A DNA stretch of 64,000 nt from Acidimicrobiia bacterium (lineage in GTDB: Bacteria; Actinomycetota; Acidimicrobiia; Spongiisociales; UBA11373). The stretch is taken from assembly GCA_030584185.1 (NCBI GenBank), contig CP129495.1:1013608-1077607 (forward strand), read 5' to 3'. The notes under the pieces are model-generated. The model made no database searches. It was not told where the DNA came from and was given only the letters and a program-made list of their open reading frames with translations. Every line of letters starts with the position of its first letter. Position 1 is the stretch's first letter. Position numbers and translations under genes: made by a program. Positions 1 through 8,780 of the stretch are shown one piece after another.

Positions 1-1
1 A

Positions 2-151
2 CGGAGCTGGCCGGTCCTCGAGTTCCGGCGAAGGGTGTCCCTCACCGAGCGCCTCACCCAACCGGTGCCGCTGATCTCGGGCGCCGGCCTGGCGGCGATC
101 GTCGGGGCCGGCATCGCCTGGGCCATGATCCGGCGAAGGCGCTCCGTCTAG
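2..151 (+). CDS. C-terminal end of a membrane-anchored protein (partial)
   Basis: Open from the window edge to TAG at 149-151, giving 49 residues in frame 2. The tail is an Ala/Gly/Ile-rich hydrophobic segment (ISGAGLAAIVGAGIAWAMI) followed by a basic end (RRRRSV). This is the usual single membrane anchor with a positive cytoplasmic tail. The rest of the gene lies outside the window, so no function can be given. Confidence 0.55.
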   Translation, partial: RSWPVLEFRRRVSLTERLTQPVPLISGAGLAAIVGAGIAWAMIRRRRSV

Positions 152-155
152 GCGA

Positions 156-383
156 TCACCGACCGGCGCGGATCTCCGATCCCTTGAACGACCCTCCCGT
201 GATGGCCGAGATCACGCACACGTCGAAGATCCCCGCCAGGAACGGGACCGCTCCCACGACGGGGACCACGACACCGGCCGCTCCGTCGAGCCCGAACAAC
301 CCCCATGTGATCAGGGCTGCGCCCGCCAGGACCCGAGCCACCCTTCCCGCCGGCGAGGCGATGACGCCCAGTACCTTTCTCAT
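156..383 (-). CDS. Small DUF2892-like inner-membrane protein
   Basis: 75 residues with two hydrophobic segments (about 15-35 and 37-60) separated by a short Gly/Asp turn. The pattern (GRVARVLAGAALITWGLF, then PVVGAVPFLAGIFDVCVI) resembles the DUF2892/YgaP-tail family of two-TM proteins. The ATG at 381-383 is preceded by a clear GGAGGAG ribosome-binding site, which supports this start over the much longer open frame that runs antisense through msrA. It converges with the partial gene at the left edge. Function unknown; the family is often fused or adjacent to rhodanese domains, but none is seen here. Confidence 0.7.
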   Translation of the reverse strand: MRKVLGVIASPAGRVARVLAGAALITWGLFGLDGAAGVVVPVVGAVPFLAGIFDVCVISAITGGSFKGSEIRAGR

Positions 384-542
384 CCGCTCCTCCTCGTCTC
401 GGCCACGATCTGCGGCCGGTCTTCGGTCCCAGGATGACAGGGACCATCGTTGGGCGACCGGGGTCCATGGTCCCGGCGAGCGTGCCGATGGTCCGGATAG
501 GGGAACATGGTGAGCCGGGCCGATGTTGATCGCGAGGAACCG

Positions 543-1166
543 ATGGCGAACAAAGAGCGGATGATCAAGGCGGACGAGGCGCTCCCCGGCCGGCACAGCC
601 CGATGAGGGTGCCCGAGCATCACGCCGTGCTGAGCACCCCCCTGAGGCCGCCGTTCCCGGCGGGGATCGAGACCGCCGTGTTCGCCATGGGCTGCTTCTG
701 GGGTGCCGAGAAGGAGTTCTGGAACATCCCGGGCGTGTACTCCACCGCAGTCGGCTACGCCGGCGGGTTCACCCCCAACCCGACCTACGAGGAGGTCTGC
801 TCGGGCGGCACCGGCCATGCCGAGGTGGTGCTGGTCGCCTTCGACCCGGAGATGGTCTCCTACGAGAGCCTGCTGCGCCTCTTCTGGGAGCGGCACGATC
901 CGACACAGGGGATGCGCCAGGGCGCCGACCGCGGCACCCAGTACCGATCGATGATCCTCGCCAACGGCGACGGGCAGCTGCAGCAGGCCGATGCCAGCCG
1001 TCGACGTTTCCAGGAACGGCTCACCGCGGCCGGCATGGGCGAGATCACCACCGAAATCGGCGCCCTCGGCGAGTTCTACTTCGCCGAGGGGTACCACCAG
1101 CAGTACCTGGAGAAGAACCCGGCCGGTTACTGCCCGGATCACTCCTGCGGAGTGAAGTACACCTGA
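543..1166 (+). CDS. msrA: Peptide-methionine (S)-S-oxide reductase MsrA
   Basis: 207 residues. It reduces methionine-S-sulfoxide in proteins and free methionine. The catalytic motif GCFWGAE has its cysteine at about residue 51, and the C-terminal tail has two further cysteines ([11 protein letters not shown]) suited to resolving the disulfide. The N-terminal extension (residues 10-42) is typical of the longer actinobacterial and E. coli-type MsrA proteins. I chose ATG 543 because GAGGA lies just upstream; an in-frame start at 507 exists but is less convincing. Monocistronic, followed after 24 nt by an NTF2-like gene. Confidence 0.95.
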   Translation: MANKERMIKADEALPGRHSPMRVPEHHAVLSTPLRPPFPAGIETAVFAMGCFWGAEKEFWNIPGVYSTAVGYAGGFTPNPTYEEVCSGGTGHAEVVLVAFDPEMVSYESLLRLFWERHDPTQGMRQGADRGTQYRSMILANGDGQLQQADASRRRFQERLTAAGMGEITTEIGALGEFYFAEGYHQQYLEKNPAGYCPDHSCGVKYT

Positions 1167-1177
1167 GGCAGTCGCCC

Positions 1178-1183
1178 TAACCT
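1178..1183 (+). promoter_or_regulatory. -10 box of a leaderless gene
   Basis: TAACCT, 7 nt before the GTG of the NTF2-like gene; one instance of the recurring leaderless pattern in this window. Confidence 0.5.
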
Positions 1184-1190
1184 CTGAGGC

Positions 1191-1571
1191 GTGACGTTTC
1201 CATCAGAGCCGGCCGGCTTCCTCGACGCCTACGGCGACGCCTGGCAGCGCCGTGAACCGGAAGGGATCGCATCCTTCTACGAATTCCCGGCGATGGTGGT
1301 GACCCCGGGTGGGGTGGTGCACCTGGCCGACGCCGGCGAGGCGGCCGGCCACTTCGGTCGGATCGTCGCCGCCAACTGGGACGACCTCGCCCATCCCTGG
1401 CCGGTGACCGACCTCCAACTGCAGGAGGCGGGGGGCCACGCCGTCCTCGCCTCGCTGCGCTGGGTGGGAAGGGCGCCCGACGGCACGCCGCTGGGCGACC
1501 ACGCCCACACCTACCTGCTTGCCGACACCGGAAGCGGGTGGCGGATCCTCGCCGACGTGGTGCACGCCTGA
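1191..1571 (+). CDS. SnoaL/NTF2-like fold protein
   Basis: 126 residues. Start is GTG 1191 with TAACCT 7 nt upstream, so the transcript is probably leaderless. The sequence has the NTF2-like layout: N-terminal helix (FLDAYGDAWQRREPEGIASFY), a strand with FPAMVVTPGG, and a final strand WRILADVVHA. Members are small ketosteroid-isomerase-like proteins of diverse or unknown function. No catalytic residues can be assigned with confidence. Confidence 0.75.
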   Translation: MTFPSEPAGFLDAYGDAWQRREPEGIASFYEFPAMVVTPGGVVHLADAGEAAGHFGRIVAANWDDLAHPWPVTDLQLQEAGGHAVLASLRWVGRAPDGTPLGDHAHTYLLADTGSGWRILADVVHA

Positions 1572-1581
1572 ACCGGGCCGA

Positions 1582-1770
1582 TCACGCCTTGTTCGTGCCC
1601 GGATCCTCCTCCCAGTGACCGTCATGGTGCCGGCGAAGCATGACCTCATGGCCGCCCGGGCAGTCGGGCCGGTGCCACCAGCGGACCTTGGCCGGCGCCA
1701 ACCAGTGGGCCCGCAACGACCCATGCTCACAGTGTCGGGCGCGGTCCCGAACCGCCATGACCTCACCCAT
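1582..1770 (-). CDS. Hypothetical 62-residue Cys/His-containing protein
   Basis: The ATG at 1768-1770 overlaps the end of the MFS gene (ATGGGTGA), which suggests translational coupling as third gene of the arsR-MFS operon. The product has HCEHG near the N terminus and a CPGGHEV segment later, possibly a small metal-binding module, plus several Trp/His residues. I recognise no family. An internal ATG at 1756-1758 is an alternative start. Confidence 0.45.
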   Translation of the reverse strand: MGEVMAVRDRARHCEHGSLRAHWLAPAKVRWWHRPDCPGGHEVMLRRHHDGHWEEDPGTNKA

Positions 1771-3202
1771 GGGACTCACCCGCCTGGTCGACGACCTCAC
1801 GCAACTCGGCGGCTTCACGCGCCGCTGCGAGCCGCGCACTGGAGAGCCGGGGCACGGCGTAGACCAGCAGGACGGCGTGGATCGCAGCGGCCACGAAGAA
1901 GGGCCAGCGGAGGGCGTCGCTGCGACCGACCAGCGGCGTGAAGGCCGCCACCACGAGCCCGCCGAGGATGGAGCCGATGGGCATCATCCCCCACCCAAAG
2001 AACCGGTAGACGCTGTTGACCCGTCCCAGCAGGGCGTCGGGGATGATCGTCTGGCGGAACGATACGGTGATCACGTTCCACACGACACCGGTGAACATTC
2101 CCATGAGGAACATGAGGAACACCGTCCACCAGCGGTCGGTGGCCCCGATCACGGCGCTGCTTGCACCGCCCACGACGATCGTCATGTACAGCGCCGGGCC
2201 CCTGCCCATCTTGGCGGCGACTCGCGGCGCCAGGATCGAGCCGAGAACGCCACCGATCGCCCCCGCCATCATCATCACCGAGAAGATGAAGGCGGCCACC
2301 GAGTCGGCCCCGAAGGCGGACGCCACCGGGCGAAGCACGCCGGTGAACAGACCGGTCTCCATGTCCAGGTTCTCCTGGGCGAAGAGGATGAAGGTGGAGA
2401 AGGTCATCATTCCCAAGGCGTTGAGGATGCCGAGGATGATCGCCATCGACCGGAGCACCGGGTGACGCCACAGCCAGGCGAATCCCTCTCTCACCTCCCC
2501 CTTCCAGTCGACCTTGACGCCGTTCTGCGCCTCGGTGCGGCCCGACGACCGGAACTCGCCGGAGATCAGGAAGACGAGCCCGGCGGCGAGGGCGAACCCT
2601 CCGGCGTTGAGGAAGAACGGGAGGGCGAACCCGATTCCCAGCAGCAGGCTGCCAATCGGCGGCCCGACGAACGAGTTCATCACCATCTCGGCGCCCCAAA
2701 GGGTGCCGTTGGCTCGCTCCAGGTTCTCCGGCTTGACGATGGAGGGCAGGAAGGTCTGCGCCGAGTTGTCGCGCAGGACCTCGGCCATCCCCATGAGCAG
2801 CACCACGACCAGAAGCAGGGTGTACAGCCCCAGGTCGGTCGACACCGAGACCCCGGCGGCGACTTCGGCCGGAGAGGGCAGCCCGCTCTGGGCGGCGAGG
2901 ACGGTGAAGGCCACGGCGAACACCAGCCCGGCACGCACCACATCCATCGCCACCATCAGCTTGCGCCGGTCCACCCGGTCGGTGATCACGCCTGCAGGGA
3001 GCGTGAACACCAGCCAGGGAAGCCTGGAGGCGACGGCGATGAGGGAGATCAGCACCGGGTCGCGGGTGACCGCCGAGGCCAGCCAGGCGTGGGCGATGAA
3101 CCCGATCCCATCACCCAGGTTGCTGAAGACGCTACCGGTCCACAGCCTCCAGTAGTTGCGGCTCAGCTTGGGACGGGCCGGGGTCTCGACGGCGGCGGTC
3201 AC
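1763..3202 (-). CDS. MFS transporter
   Basis: 479 residues with about 12 hydrophobic segments; probable drug or small-molecule exporter of the MFS_3 (enterobactin-exporter-like) type. The conserved inter-TM2/3 loop appears as ITDRVDRRK, and N-terminal WSVFSNLGDGIG-like residues (TGSVFSNLGDG) are typical of this subfamily. Its ATG overlaps the TGA of the upstream arsR gene, so the two are co-transcribed and the exporter is presumably controlled by that repressor. Substrate unknown. Confidence 0.88.
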   Translation of the reverse strand: MTAAVETPARPKLSRNYWRLWTGSVFSNLGDGIGFIAHAWLASAVTRDPVLISLIAVASRLPWLVFTLPAGVITDRVDRRKLMVAMDVVRAGLVFAVAFTVLAAQSGLPSPAEVAAGVSVSTDLGLYTLLLVVVLLMGMAEVLRDNSAQTFLPSIVKPENLERANGTLWGAEMVMNSFVGPPIGSLLLGIGFALPFFLNAGGFALAAGLVFLISGEFRSSGRTEAQNGVKVDWKGEVREGFAWLWRHPVLRSMAIILGILNALGMMTFSTFILFAQENLDMETGLFTGVLRPVASAFGADSVAAFIFSVMMMAGAIGGVLGSILAPRVAAKMGRGPALYMTIVVGGASSAVIGATDRWWTVFLMFLMGMFTGVVWNVITVSFRQTIIPDALLGRVNSVYRFFGWGMMPIGSILGGLVVAAFTPLVGRSDALRWPFFVAAAIHAVLLVYAVPRLSSARLAAAREAAELREVVDQAGESHG

Positions 3203-3744
3203 TGGTCGTCCTCCTTGAGGGCGGGTCGGTCGGTCGGGTACATGGCTGCCAGGAATCCGTACACGACGCCGCCGCCGCGGGGCTCAGCGGCGAAGCGCTC
3301 GGCGATCTCGATCACCTCGGCGGCGAACTCGTCGAGCCGCTCGGCGGGGATCCGGGCGTGGCGCAGGGTCACCATCGCCGTCTCTGCCTCCCGAGGTGCA
3401 CGCAGCTCGGCCATCGCCTCCAGGAAGAAGCCGTGCCCGACCGGCGCCTTCTCGCCCATCGAGGGGAACACATAGGTGCGGGCCAATCTCCCGTAGAACT
3501 TCTCGGTGATCGCCCGCACCCGCCGGGTGCGGACCACTGCGATCAGACCGGCGTCTGCGAGGACCTTGACGTGGTATCCAACGGTGCCCTTGGGCTTCCC
3601 CATCGCCTCTGCAAGCTGCTGGACACTGGCGGGCCGCTCGGCGAGGAGGATCATGATGTCGGTGCGGGTCGGCTCGTTGAACACCGCAGCCTGCTCCGGG
3701 GTCATCATGAAGGTGCGTTCCCGCGATTGGTAGGTCTCGGTCAT
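3199..3744 (-). CDS. ArsR-family winged-helix transcriptional regulator
   Basis: 181 residues. The winged helix spans about residues 12-75: EPTRTDIMILLAERPA, then QLAEAMGKPKGTVGYHVKVL as helix-turn-helix and LADAGLIAVVRTRRVRAI as wing. The C-terminal half is helical, as in the HTH_20 subgroup that is often paired with MFS exporters. There is no CxC metal site in the recognition helix, so it is probably not a metal sensor. First gene of the operon with the MFS gene, divergent from the macro-domain gene across a short region with dyad symmetry (3745-3820). Confidence 0.88.
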   Translation of the reverse strand: MTETYQSRERTFMMTPEQAAVFNEPTRTDIMILLAERPASVQQLAEAMGKPKGTVGYHVKVLADAGLIAVVRTRRVRAITEKFYGRLARTYVFPSMGEKAPVGHGFFLEAMAELRAPREAETAMVTLRHARIPAERLDEFAAEVIEIAERFAAEPRGGGVVYGFLAAMYPTDRPALKEDDQ

Positions 3745-3820
3745 CGGATTATGGTCGGGATTGATCGACTATACGGTATCTATCGACCATTCGTCAACGC
3801 CCAACCGATACCCTCGGGCG
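3745..3820. promoter_or_regulatory. Divergent promoter/operator region between arsR and the macro-domain gene
   Basis: On the minus strand TATAGT (3771-3776 region) is a good -10 for arsR. It overlaps the 9-bp odd palindrome ATACGGTAT. TGGTCG (3752-3757) and CGACCA (3784-3789) form a wider 6-bp dyad around it, and ATCGAC occurs twice. An autoregulatory ArsR operator here is plausible. On the plus strand TACCCT at 3809-3814 is 6 nt before the macro-domain GTG. Assignments are by eye. Confidence 0.4.
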
Positions 3821-4351
3821 GTGACCCGAATCCACGCCGTGGCGGGCGACATCACCGTCCAGGAGGTCGACGTCATCGTCAACGCCGCCAACCCCCACCT
3901 CTACCACGGGGGTGGCGTGGCGCTGGCGATCGCGCGGGCGGGAGGCCCGGTGATCCAGGAGGCGTCCGATGCCTGGGTGGCAGAGCACGGGCCGCTCACC
4001 CCCGCAACGGCGGCGGTGACCTCGGCAGGCTCCATGCCGGCCCGCTGGGTGGTTCACATCGCAGGGCCCATCCATGCCCCCGATCAGGACAACGCCGGCC
4101 TGCTGGCGGCGGCGGTGGGCGCGGCACTGGACGCCACCGCCGAGGCCGGGGGGCGCACCGTGGCCATTCCGGCGATCTCGGCGGGCATCTACGGGTACCC
4201 GGTGGCCGAGGCCACGGCGGTGATCGCATCCACCGCTCGGGCCTGGTGCGCCGAGCAACCCGGGCTCCTCGACGAGGTACGCCTGGTGGCGTTCGGGACC
4301 GAGGCGCTGGAGGGCTTTCGGGAGGGGCTCGAGGCGGCCGGCCTGCACTGA
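3821..4351 (+). CDS. Macro-domain (ADP-ribose / O-acetyl-ADP-ribose binding) protein
   Basis: 176 residues, a single macro domain. GDITVQEVDVIVNAANPHLYHGGGVALAI is split across the two signature loops: the VNAAN segment contacts adenine/ribose, and the GGGV loop binds phosphate (HGGGVALAI). A second phosphate loop, SAGIYGYP, is present near residue 125. Such stand-alone proteins commonly remove ADP-ribose from proteins or hydrolyse O-acetyl-ADP-ribose. Start GTG 3821 is chosen because the domain begins there and TACCCT lies 6 nt upstream; the open frame extends further upstream but contains no better start. Confidence 0.88.
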   Translation: MTRIHAVAGDITVQEVDVIVNAANPHLYHGGGVALAIARAGGPVIQEASDAWVAEHGPLTPATAAVTSAGSMPARWVVHIAGPIHAPDQDNAGLLAAAVGAALDATAEAGGRTVAIPAISAGIYGYPVAEATAVIASTARAWCAEQPGLLDEVRLVAFGTEALEGFREGLEAAGLH

Positions 4352-4395
4352 GGCGGTCGGACAGGACCGCACCGACGGCTGCCAGAATCGACTCC

Positions 4396-4980
4396 ATGTC
4401 CGACCGACCGCTGGGGAAGATCGTCCGCCTCCAGGTGCAGACCGCGGCCATCAAGACCAAGGGGATCGGCTACGACCCGGCACCGATCCTCGAGGTGGAG
4501 GAGCTGGCGGTGGGCCCGCTCGGGGCCACCGGGCTCCACCAGGCCTCGTGGGTGGTGGACGTCCACCACGGCGCCCATCCCCGGTCTCGTGGCGGAGGCA
4601 AGCGGGCACTCTCCGTCGGGTTCACCGGCCACTACGACCGGATCGCCGCCAGGTTCGGATCGGCCCCGCTCGGCTGCGCCGGGGAGAACCTGCTCGTGTC
4701 CCATCCGGACCGGGTAGTCCTCGACGACCTGGCCGGTTCGCTGGTGGTCCACACCGCCGAGGGTGAGGCGGTCCTGGGTGGCGCCCGTGTCGCCGCCCCC
4801 TGCGCCGAGTTCACCTCGTGGGTCAAGGGGCTCGACTCGGTGCTCCCCAAGACCGATCAGCCCGACGACGTCGCCTTCCTCGACGATGGGATGCGGGGCT
4901 TCATCGTCGACGTGGCCCGGCTGCAGGCGCCGATCGTGCTGCGGGTGGGCGACGAGGTGGTGGTCCGGCCCGACCGGTAG
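4396..4980 (+). CDS. MOSC-domain protein
   Basis: 194 residues. The MOSC core is visible: GCAGENLLV (the GENL signature), the hydrophobic VVLDDLAGSLVVHTAEG strands, and the conserved cysteine in APCAEF, which in the family carries sulfur from molybdenum-cofactor sulfurase chemistry. The role here is unknown. The genome also has mobA and xdhC genes in this window, so a Moco link is reasonable but inferred. CAGAAT lies 7 nt before the ATG (leaderless pattern). Confidence 0.75.
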   Translation: MSDRPLGKIVRLQVQTAAIKTKGIGYDPAPILEVEELAVGPLGATGLHQASWVVDVHHGAHPRSRGGGKRALSVGFTGHYDRIAARFGSAPLGCAGENLLVSHPDRVVLDDLAGSLVVHTAEGEAVLGGARVAAPCAEFTSWVKGLDSVLPKTDQPDDVAFLDDGMRGFIVDVARLQAPIVLRVGDEVVVRPDR

Positions 4981-4994
4981 GCTGGCCGGGATCG

Positions 4995-5756
4995 TCACCC
5001 GATCCCCAGGACCTCATTGAGCAGGTCGGGACGGTCGGTCACTATCCCGTCCACCCCAAGGGCGAGCAGTTGGCGCATCCGCTCGGGGTCGTTCACCGTC
5101 CACACGTGCACCTGCTTGCCTCCCCTGTGGGCGGCATCGATCAGCCGCTTCGAGGCGAGGCGGTCGGGCACCTGCAGGGCGTCGGCCCGCCCCCGGACCC
5201 GGGCCCCTGCGACCGCCGAGGTGACGGCGCGCGACACCTCCCTCGGTCCGGCTGAGGTCGCCACCCTCCCTTCCGTGATGCGGCGGAACCTCCGGATCCG
5301 GGTGTCGTGGAAGGATCCGATGAGAACGCGGTCCTCGACCCCCAGCCGCAGCACCTCGGTCGCCACCGCCTGCTCCACACCTCTCTGCTTGAGGTCCAGA
5401 TTGAGCATCACCTCGGGGAAGGACCGCACCACCTCCTCCAGCAGAGGGATCCCCACACCCTTGCCCCTGTAAGGGAACTCGCCTTCGGTCGCGAAGTGGT
5501 GGGCGGCGTCCAGCCGCCGCAACTCCTCCCAGCCCCGCTCCCACACCCTCCCGACACCGTCGGTGAGCCGTTCCAGCCGGTGGTCGTGGAAGATCACCAC
5601 CTTCCCGTCCCGGGTGAGGTGGACGTCGGTCTCCAGGTAGCGGTAGCCGAGGTCGACCGCCCCCTGGAACGCCGGCATGGTGTTCTCCGGCCACAGGACC
5701 CGCGACCCCCGATGGGCGAACCGGATCGGGTGCTCATGGGCGAGGTAGGGCTTCAC
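4995..5756 (-). CDS. Glycerophosphodiester phosphodiesterase
   Basis: 253 residues, GDPD family (UgpQ-like): cleaves glycerophosphodiesters to glycerol-3-phosphate and an alcohol. Active-site motifs are present: FAHRGSRVLWPENT (first catalytic His and substrate Glu), ETDVHLTRDG (metal Glu/Asp) and VIFHDHRLERLTDG (second catalytic His). There is no signal peptide, so it is cytoplasmic. GTG 5754-5756 is chosen as start because the domain begins shortly after it and AAGGGA precedes it; the longer frame runs into hutI. It lies 64 nt downstream of hutI on the same strand. Confidence 0.88.
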   Translation of the reverse strand: MKPYLAHEHPIRFAHRGSRVLWPENTMPAFQGAVDLGYRYLETDVHLTRDGKVVIFHDHRLERLTDGVGRVWERGWEELRRLDAAHHFATEGEFPYRGKGVGIPLLEEVVRSFPEVMLNLDLKQRGVEQAVATEVLRLGVEDRVLIGSFHDTRIRRFRRITEGRVATSAGPREVSRAVTSAVAGARVRGRADALQVPDRLASKRLIDAAHRGGKQVHVWTVNDPERMRQLLALGVDGIVTDRPDLLNEVLGIG

Positions 5757-5820
5757 CGTCGATCCCTTGGGAGGGGTGCCGAGATCGCCGGTCTGGGGAA
5801 GGGCCCGATCGACCGAGCGC

Positions 5821-7062
5821 TCACCGCACCACCCTCCCCGCCTTGACCACCTTCCAGGCGAGCTCGGTCCCGGGCCGGTAGGGGATGTGCAGGTGTGAAG
5901 GGGCGTCGAGCACCACCAGGTCGGCAACGGCCCCGGGCACGATCCACCCCCGGTCCTCCATACGCAGCGAGAGCGCCCCGCCCCTGGTGGCCGCCCACAG
6001 CGCCTCCTCGGGGGTGAGGCCCATCTCGAGAGACGCCAGGGCCACAACCAGCGACATGCTCTCCACGTTGGAGGTGCCCGGGTTGCAGTCGGTGGCCAGG
6101 GCGACGGTCACCCCGGCATCCCACAGCATCCGGCCCGGAGCCTGCGGCGCCCGCATCGAGAAGGAGGCGGCGGGCAACAGGGTGGCCACCACTCCGGCGG
6201 CGGCTAGGGCGGCGGCGTCTTCGGCGGTGGCATGGTCCAGGTGGTCGGCCGAGGCCGCCCCGATCTCGGCGGCGAGCACGGCGGCTCCGGTGTGGGTGAG
6301 CTGTTCGGCGTGGATGCGCACACCGAGCCCGAGGCCGGCGGCCGCAGTCAGTATCCGGCGGGCATCGTCGACGGTGAACGCCCCCCGGTCGCAGAACACG
6401 TCGCAGAACAGGGCGTATCCCGCCGCCGCCGGGAGCATCTCCCGCAGCAGGCTCTCGACGTACTCCGTGCGCTCCACCCCGCGGGCGGGAACGTGGGCAC
6501 CGAGGAAGGTGGGGATCACGGTGAGTCCGGTGGCCTCGGCGACGGCGCGGGCCGCGACCAGCATCCGCACCTCGGTCATCGGGTCCAGCCCGTACCCCGA
6601 CTTGACCTCGACCGTGGTGGTGCCCGACAGCAGCATCCGCCGCCCTCGAGCCGCCGCCCCGGCCACCAGGTCGGGAAGGGTCGCCTGGCGGGTGGCCGCC
6701 ACCGTCGCATGGATGCCGCCGCCCGCCGCCAGGATCGCCTCGTACGACTCGCCGCGCAGCCGGCGGGCGAACTCGTCGGACCGGTCGCCGGCGAACACCA
6801 GATGGGTGTGGGAGTCGACGTACCCGGGGATCACCGCCCGTCCCTCGACGTCGAACGACTCGACCTCACGGAGGTGGGGCGGGACCGTGGACGCCGGGCC
6901 CACCCAGGCGACCGTCCCGTCGGCGATGCCGATGGCGGCTTCCTCGACCACACCCAGCTCGCCGGGAGTCCCGGAGGAGTTGGTGACCAGGCGGCCAATC
7001 CCGGTGAGCAGCCAGTGCCCGGAGGACTCCCCTTCGGCCTGCACGACCTCGAGCCCGGTCAT
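5821..7062 (-). CDS. hutI: Imidazolonepropionase HutI
   Basis: 413 residues. Hydrolyses 4-imidazolone-5-propionate to N-formimino-L-glutamate, third step of histidine degradation. Amidohydrolase signatures: [16 protein letters not shown] (metal-binding HxH), [12 protein letters not shown], the VEVKSGYGL segment, HAEQL, DHLDH and [10 protein letters not shown] near the end. The ATG overlaps the hutU stop (ATGA), so the two are translationally coupled. With hutU it forms the distal half of a hut operon whose proximal half (hutG-hutH) now lies 11 kb upstream. Confidence 0.95.
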   Translation of the reverse strand: MTGLEVVQAEGESSGHWLLTGIGRLVTNSSGTPGELGVVEEAAIGIADGTVAWVGPASTVPPHLREVESFDVEGRAVIPGYVDSHTHLVFAGDRSDEFARRLRGESYEAILAAGGGIHATVAATRQATLPDLVAGAAARGRRMLLSGTTTVEVKSGYGLDPMTEVRMLVAARAVAEATGLTVIPTFLGAHVPARGVERTEYVESLLREMLPAAAGYALFCDVFCDRGAFTVDDARRILTAAAGLGLGVRIHAEQLTHTGAAVLAAEIGAASADHLDHATAEDAAALAAAGVVATLLPAASFSMRAPQAPGRMLWDAGVTVALATDCNPGTSNVESMSLVVALASLEMGLTPEEALWAATRGGALSLRMEDRGWIVPGAVADLVVLDAPSHLHIPYRPGTELAWKVVKAGRVVR

Positions 7063-8714
7063 TCGACCATCGGCAGCCGGACCCCGCGCTCGGCAGCCAC
7101 CCGCAGGGCGATGTCGTAACCGGCGTCGGCGTGGCGCATCACCCCGGTGCCCGGGTCGTTGGTGAGCACTCGCTCCAACCGCAGCGCCCCCTGGTCGGTC
7201 CCGTCGGCGACGACCTGGGCGCCCGCATGGATCGACTTGCCCATCCCCACGCCCCCGCCATGATGGACCGCCACCCAGGCGGCGCCGGAGGCCGTGTTGA
7301 GAAGGGCGTTGAGGACCGGCCAGTCGGCGATGGCGTCGGAGCCGTCGAGCATCGCCTCGGTCTCCCGATAGGGAGAGGCCACCGAGCCCGAGTCGAGGTG
7401 GTCGCGCCCGATGACGATCGGGGCGACCACCTTCTCGTGGCGTACCAGTTCGTTGAAGGCGAGCCCGGCGCGGTGACGCTCCCCGTAGCCGAGCCAGCAG
7501 ATGCGCGCCGGGAGCCCCTGGAACGCCACCCGCTCCTGTGCCATCTTGATCCAGCGGTGCAGCGCCCGGTCTTCGGGGAACAGGTCGAGCACCGCCCGGT
7601 CGGTGGCGGCGATGTCGGCCGGGTCGCCGGAGAGCGCCACCCAGCGGAACGGACCCTTGCCCTCGGCGAAGAGGGGGCGGATGTAGGCGGGGACGAACCC
7701 GGGGTAGGCGAAGGCGTCGGCGAAGCCTCCCAGCCGGGCCTCCCCCCTCAGGTTGTTGCCGTAGTCGAACACCTCGGCGCCGGCCTCCATGAACCCGACC
7801 ATCGACTCGCAGTGGCGCGCCATCGACTCCCGGGCGTCTTCGACGTACTTGCCGGGGTCCTTCTCCCGCCAACGCGGGGCGTCATCCGGATCGATCCCCT
7901 CGGGGACGTACCCATGGAGCGGGTCGTGCGCCGAAGTCTGGTCGGTGACGATGTCGACCTCGACACCCCGCCGCAGCAGCTCGGGGAAGACGGTGGCGGC
8001 GTTGCCCACCACTCCCACCGACAGGGGACGGCGTTGCCTCTTGGCCGCCAGCACTCGCTCCACGGCGTCGTCGAGATCGACGGCCATCTCGTCCAGGTAG
8101 CGGGTCTCGATGCGACGCCGGATGCGGGTGGCGTCGACCTCTACACACAGCGCCACCCCGTCGTTCATGGTGACCGCCAGCGGCTGCGCCCCTCCCATCC
8201 CGCCGAGGCCGGCGGTGAGGGTGAGGGTTCCCGCCAGGGTCCCGCCGAACCGCAGCTCGGCGATGGCGGCGAAGGTCTGGAAGGTCCCCTGCAGGATCCC
8301 CTGGGTGCCGATGTAGATCCAGGAGCCGGCGGTCATCTGCCCGTACATGGTGAGGCCGGCAGCCTCCAGCTCCCAGAAGTGCTCCCAATCCGCCCAGTCG
8401 GGGACCAGCAGGCTGTTGGCGATCAGCACCCGGGGGGCCATCTCGTGGGTGCGGAACACCCCCACCGGCTTGCCGGACTGGACGAGCAGGGTCTCGTCGA
8501 GCTCCAGGTGCGCCAGGGTGCGCACGATGGCGTCGAACGCCTCCCATGAGCGGGCGGCCCTCCCGGTTCCGCCGTAGACCACGAGGTCGTCGGGGCGCTC
8601 GGCCACCTCGGGGTCGAGGTTGTTCATCAGGCAGCGCAGTGCCGCCTCCTGCAGCCAGCCACGGGTGGTGAGAACCGGCCCGCGGGAGGCGCGCACCGGT
8701 CGGGGACCGCTCAT
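7059..8714 (-). CDS. hutU: Urocanate hydratase HutU
   Basis: 551 residues, full length for the family. Converts urocanate to imidazolonepropionate using tightly bound NAD+. Typical segments include [29 protein letters not shown]-type opening (split here by length limits), [15 protein letters not shown] and the cysteine-containing [10 protein letters not shown] near residue 400. AGGCTA (reverse complement TAGCCT) lies 6 nt upstream of the ATG, so the gene appears to carry its own leaderless promoter. That would let it be expressed although it is separated from hutH. Confidence 0.95.
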   Translation of the reverse strand: MSGPRPVRASRGPVLTTRGWLQEAALRCLMNNLDPEVAERPDDLVVYGGTGRAARSWEAFDAIVRTLAHLELDETLLVQSGKPVGVFRTHEMAPRVLIANSLLVPDWADWEHFWELEAAGLTMYGQMTAGSWIYIGTQGILQGTFQTFAAIAELRFGGTLAGTLTLTAGLGGMGGAQPLAVTMNDGVALCVEVDATRIRRRIETRYLDEMAVDLDDAVERVLAAKRQRRPLSVGVVGNAATVFPELLRRGVEVDIVTDQTSAHDPLHGYVPEGIDPDDAPRWREKDPGKYVEDARESMARHCESMVGFMEAGAEVFDYGNNLRGEARLGGFADAFAYPGFVPAYIRPLFAEGKGPFRWVALSGDPADIAATDRAVLDLFPEDRALHRWIKMAQERVAFQGLPARICWLGYGERHRAGLAFNELVRHEKVVAPIVIGRDHLDSGSVASPYRETEAMLDGSDAIADWPVLNALLNTASGAAWVAVHHGGGVGMGKSIHAGAQVVADGTDQGALRLERVLTNDPGTGVMRHADAGYDIALRVAAERGVRLPMVE

Positions 8715-8720
8715 GTCCTC

Positions 8721-8726
8721 AGGCTA
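8721..8726 (-). promoter_or_regulatory. -10 box of hutU
   Basis: Reads TAGCCT on the minus strand, 6 nt before the hutU ATG. Confidence 0.5.
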
Positions 8727-8767
8727 CCGGGGTGGTCCAGGGAGCATGGAGCGAGCCACGCCTCATT

Positions 8768-8773
8768 TATGAT
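8768..8773 (+). promoter_or_regulatory. -10 box of the 412-residue lipoprotein gene
   Basis: TATGAT, 7 nt before ATG 8781. It decides between the two in-frame starts at 8769 and 8781. Confidence 0.55.
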
Positions 8774-8780
8774 CCGGGCG

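Noticed and set aside
1640-3475. 611-codon plus-strand frame antisense to the MFS and arsR genes
   Set aside because: Repetitive low-complexity His/Glu/Gly composition typical of GC-rich antisense frames; the minus strand has recognisable proteins with coupled starts.
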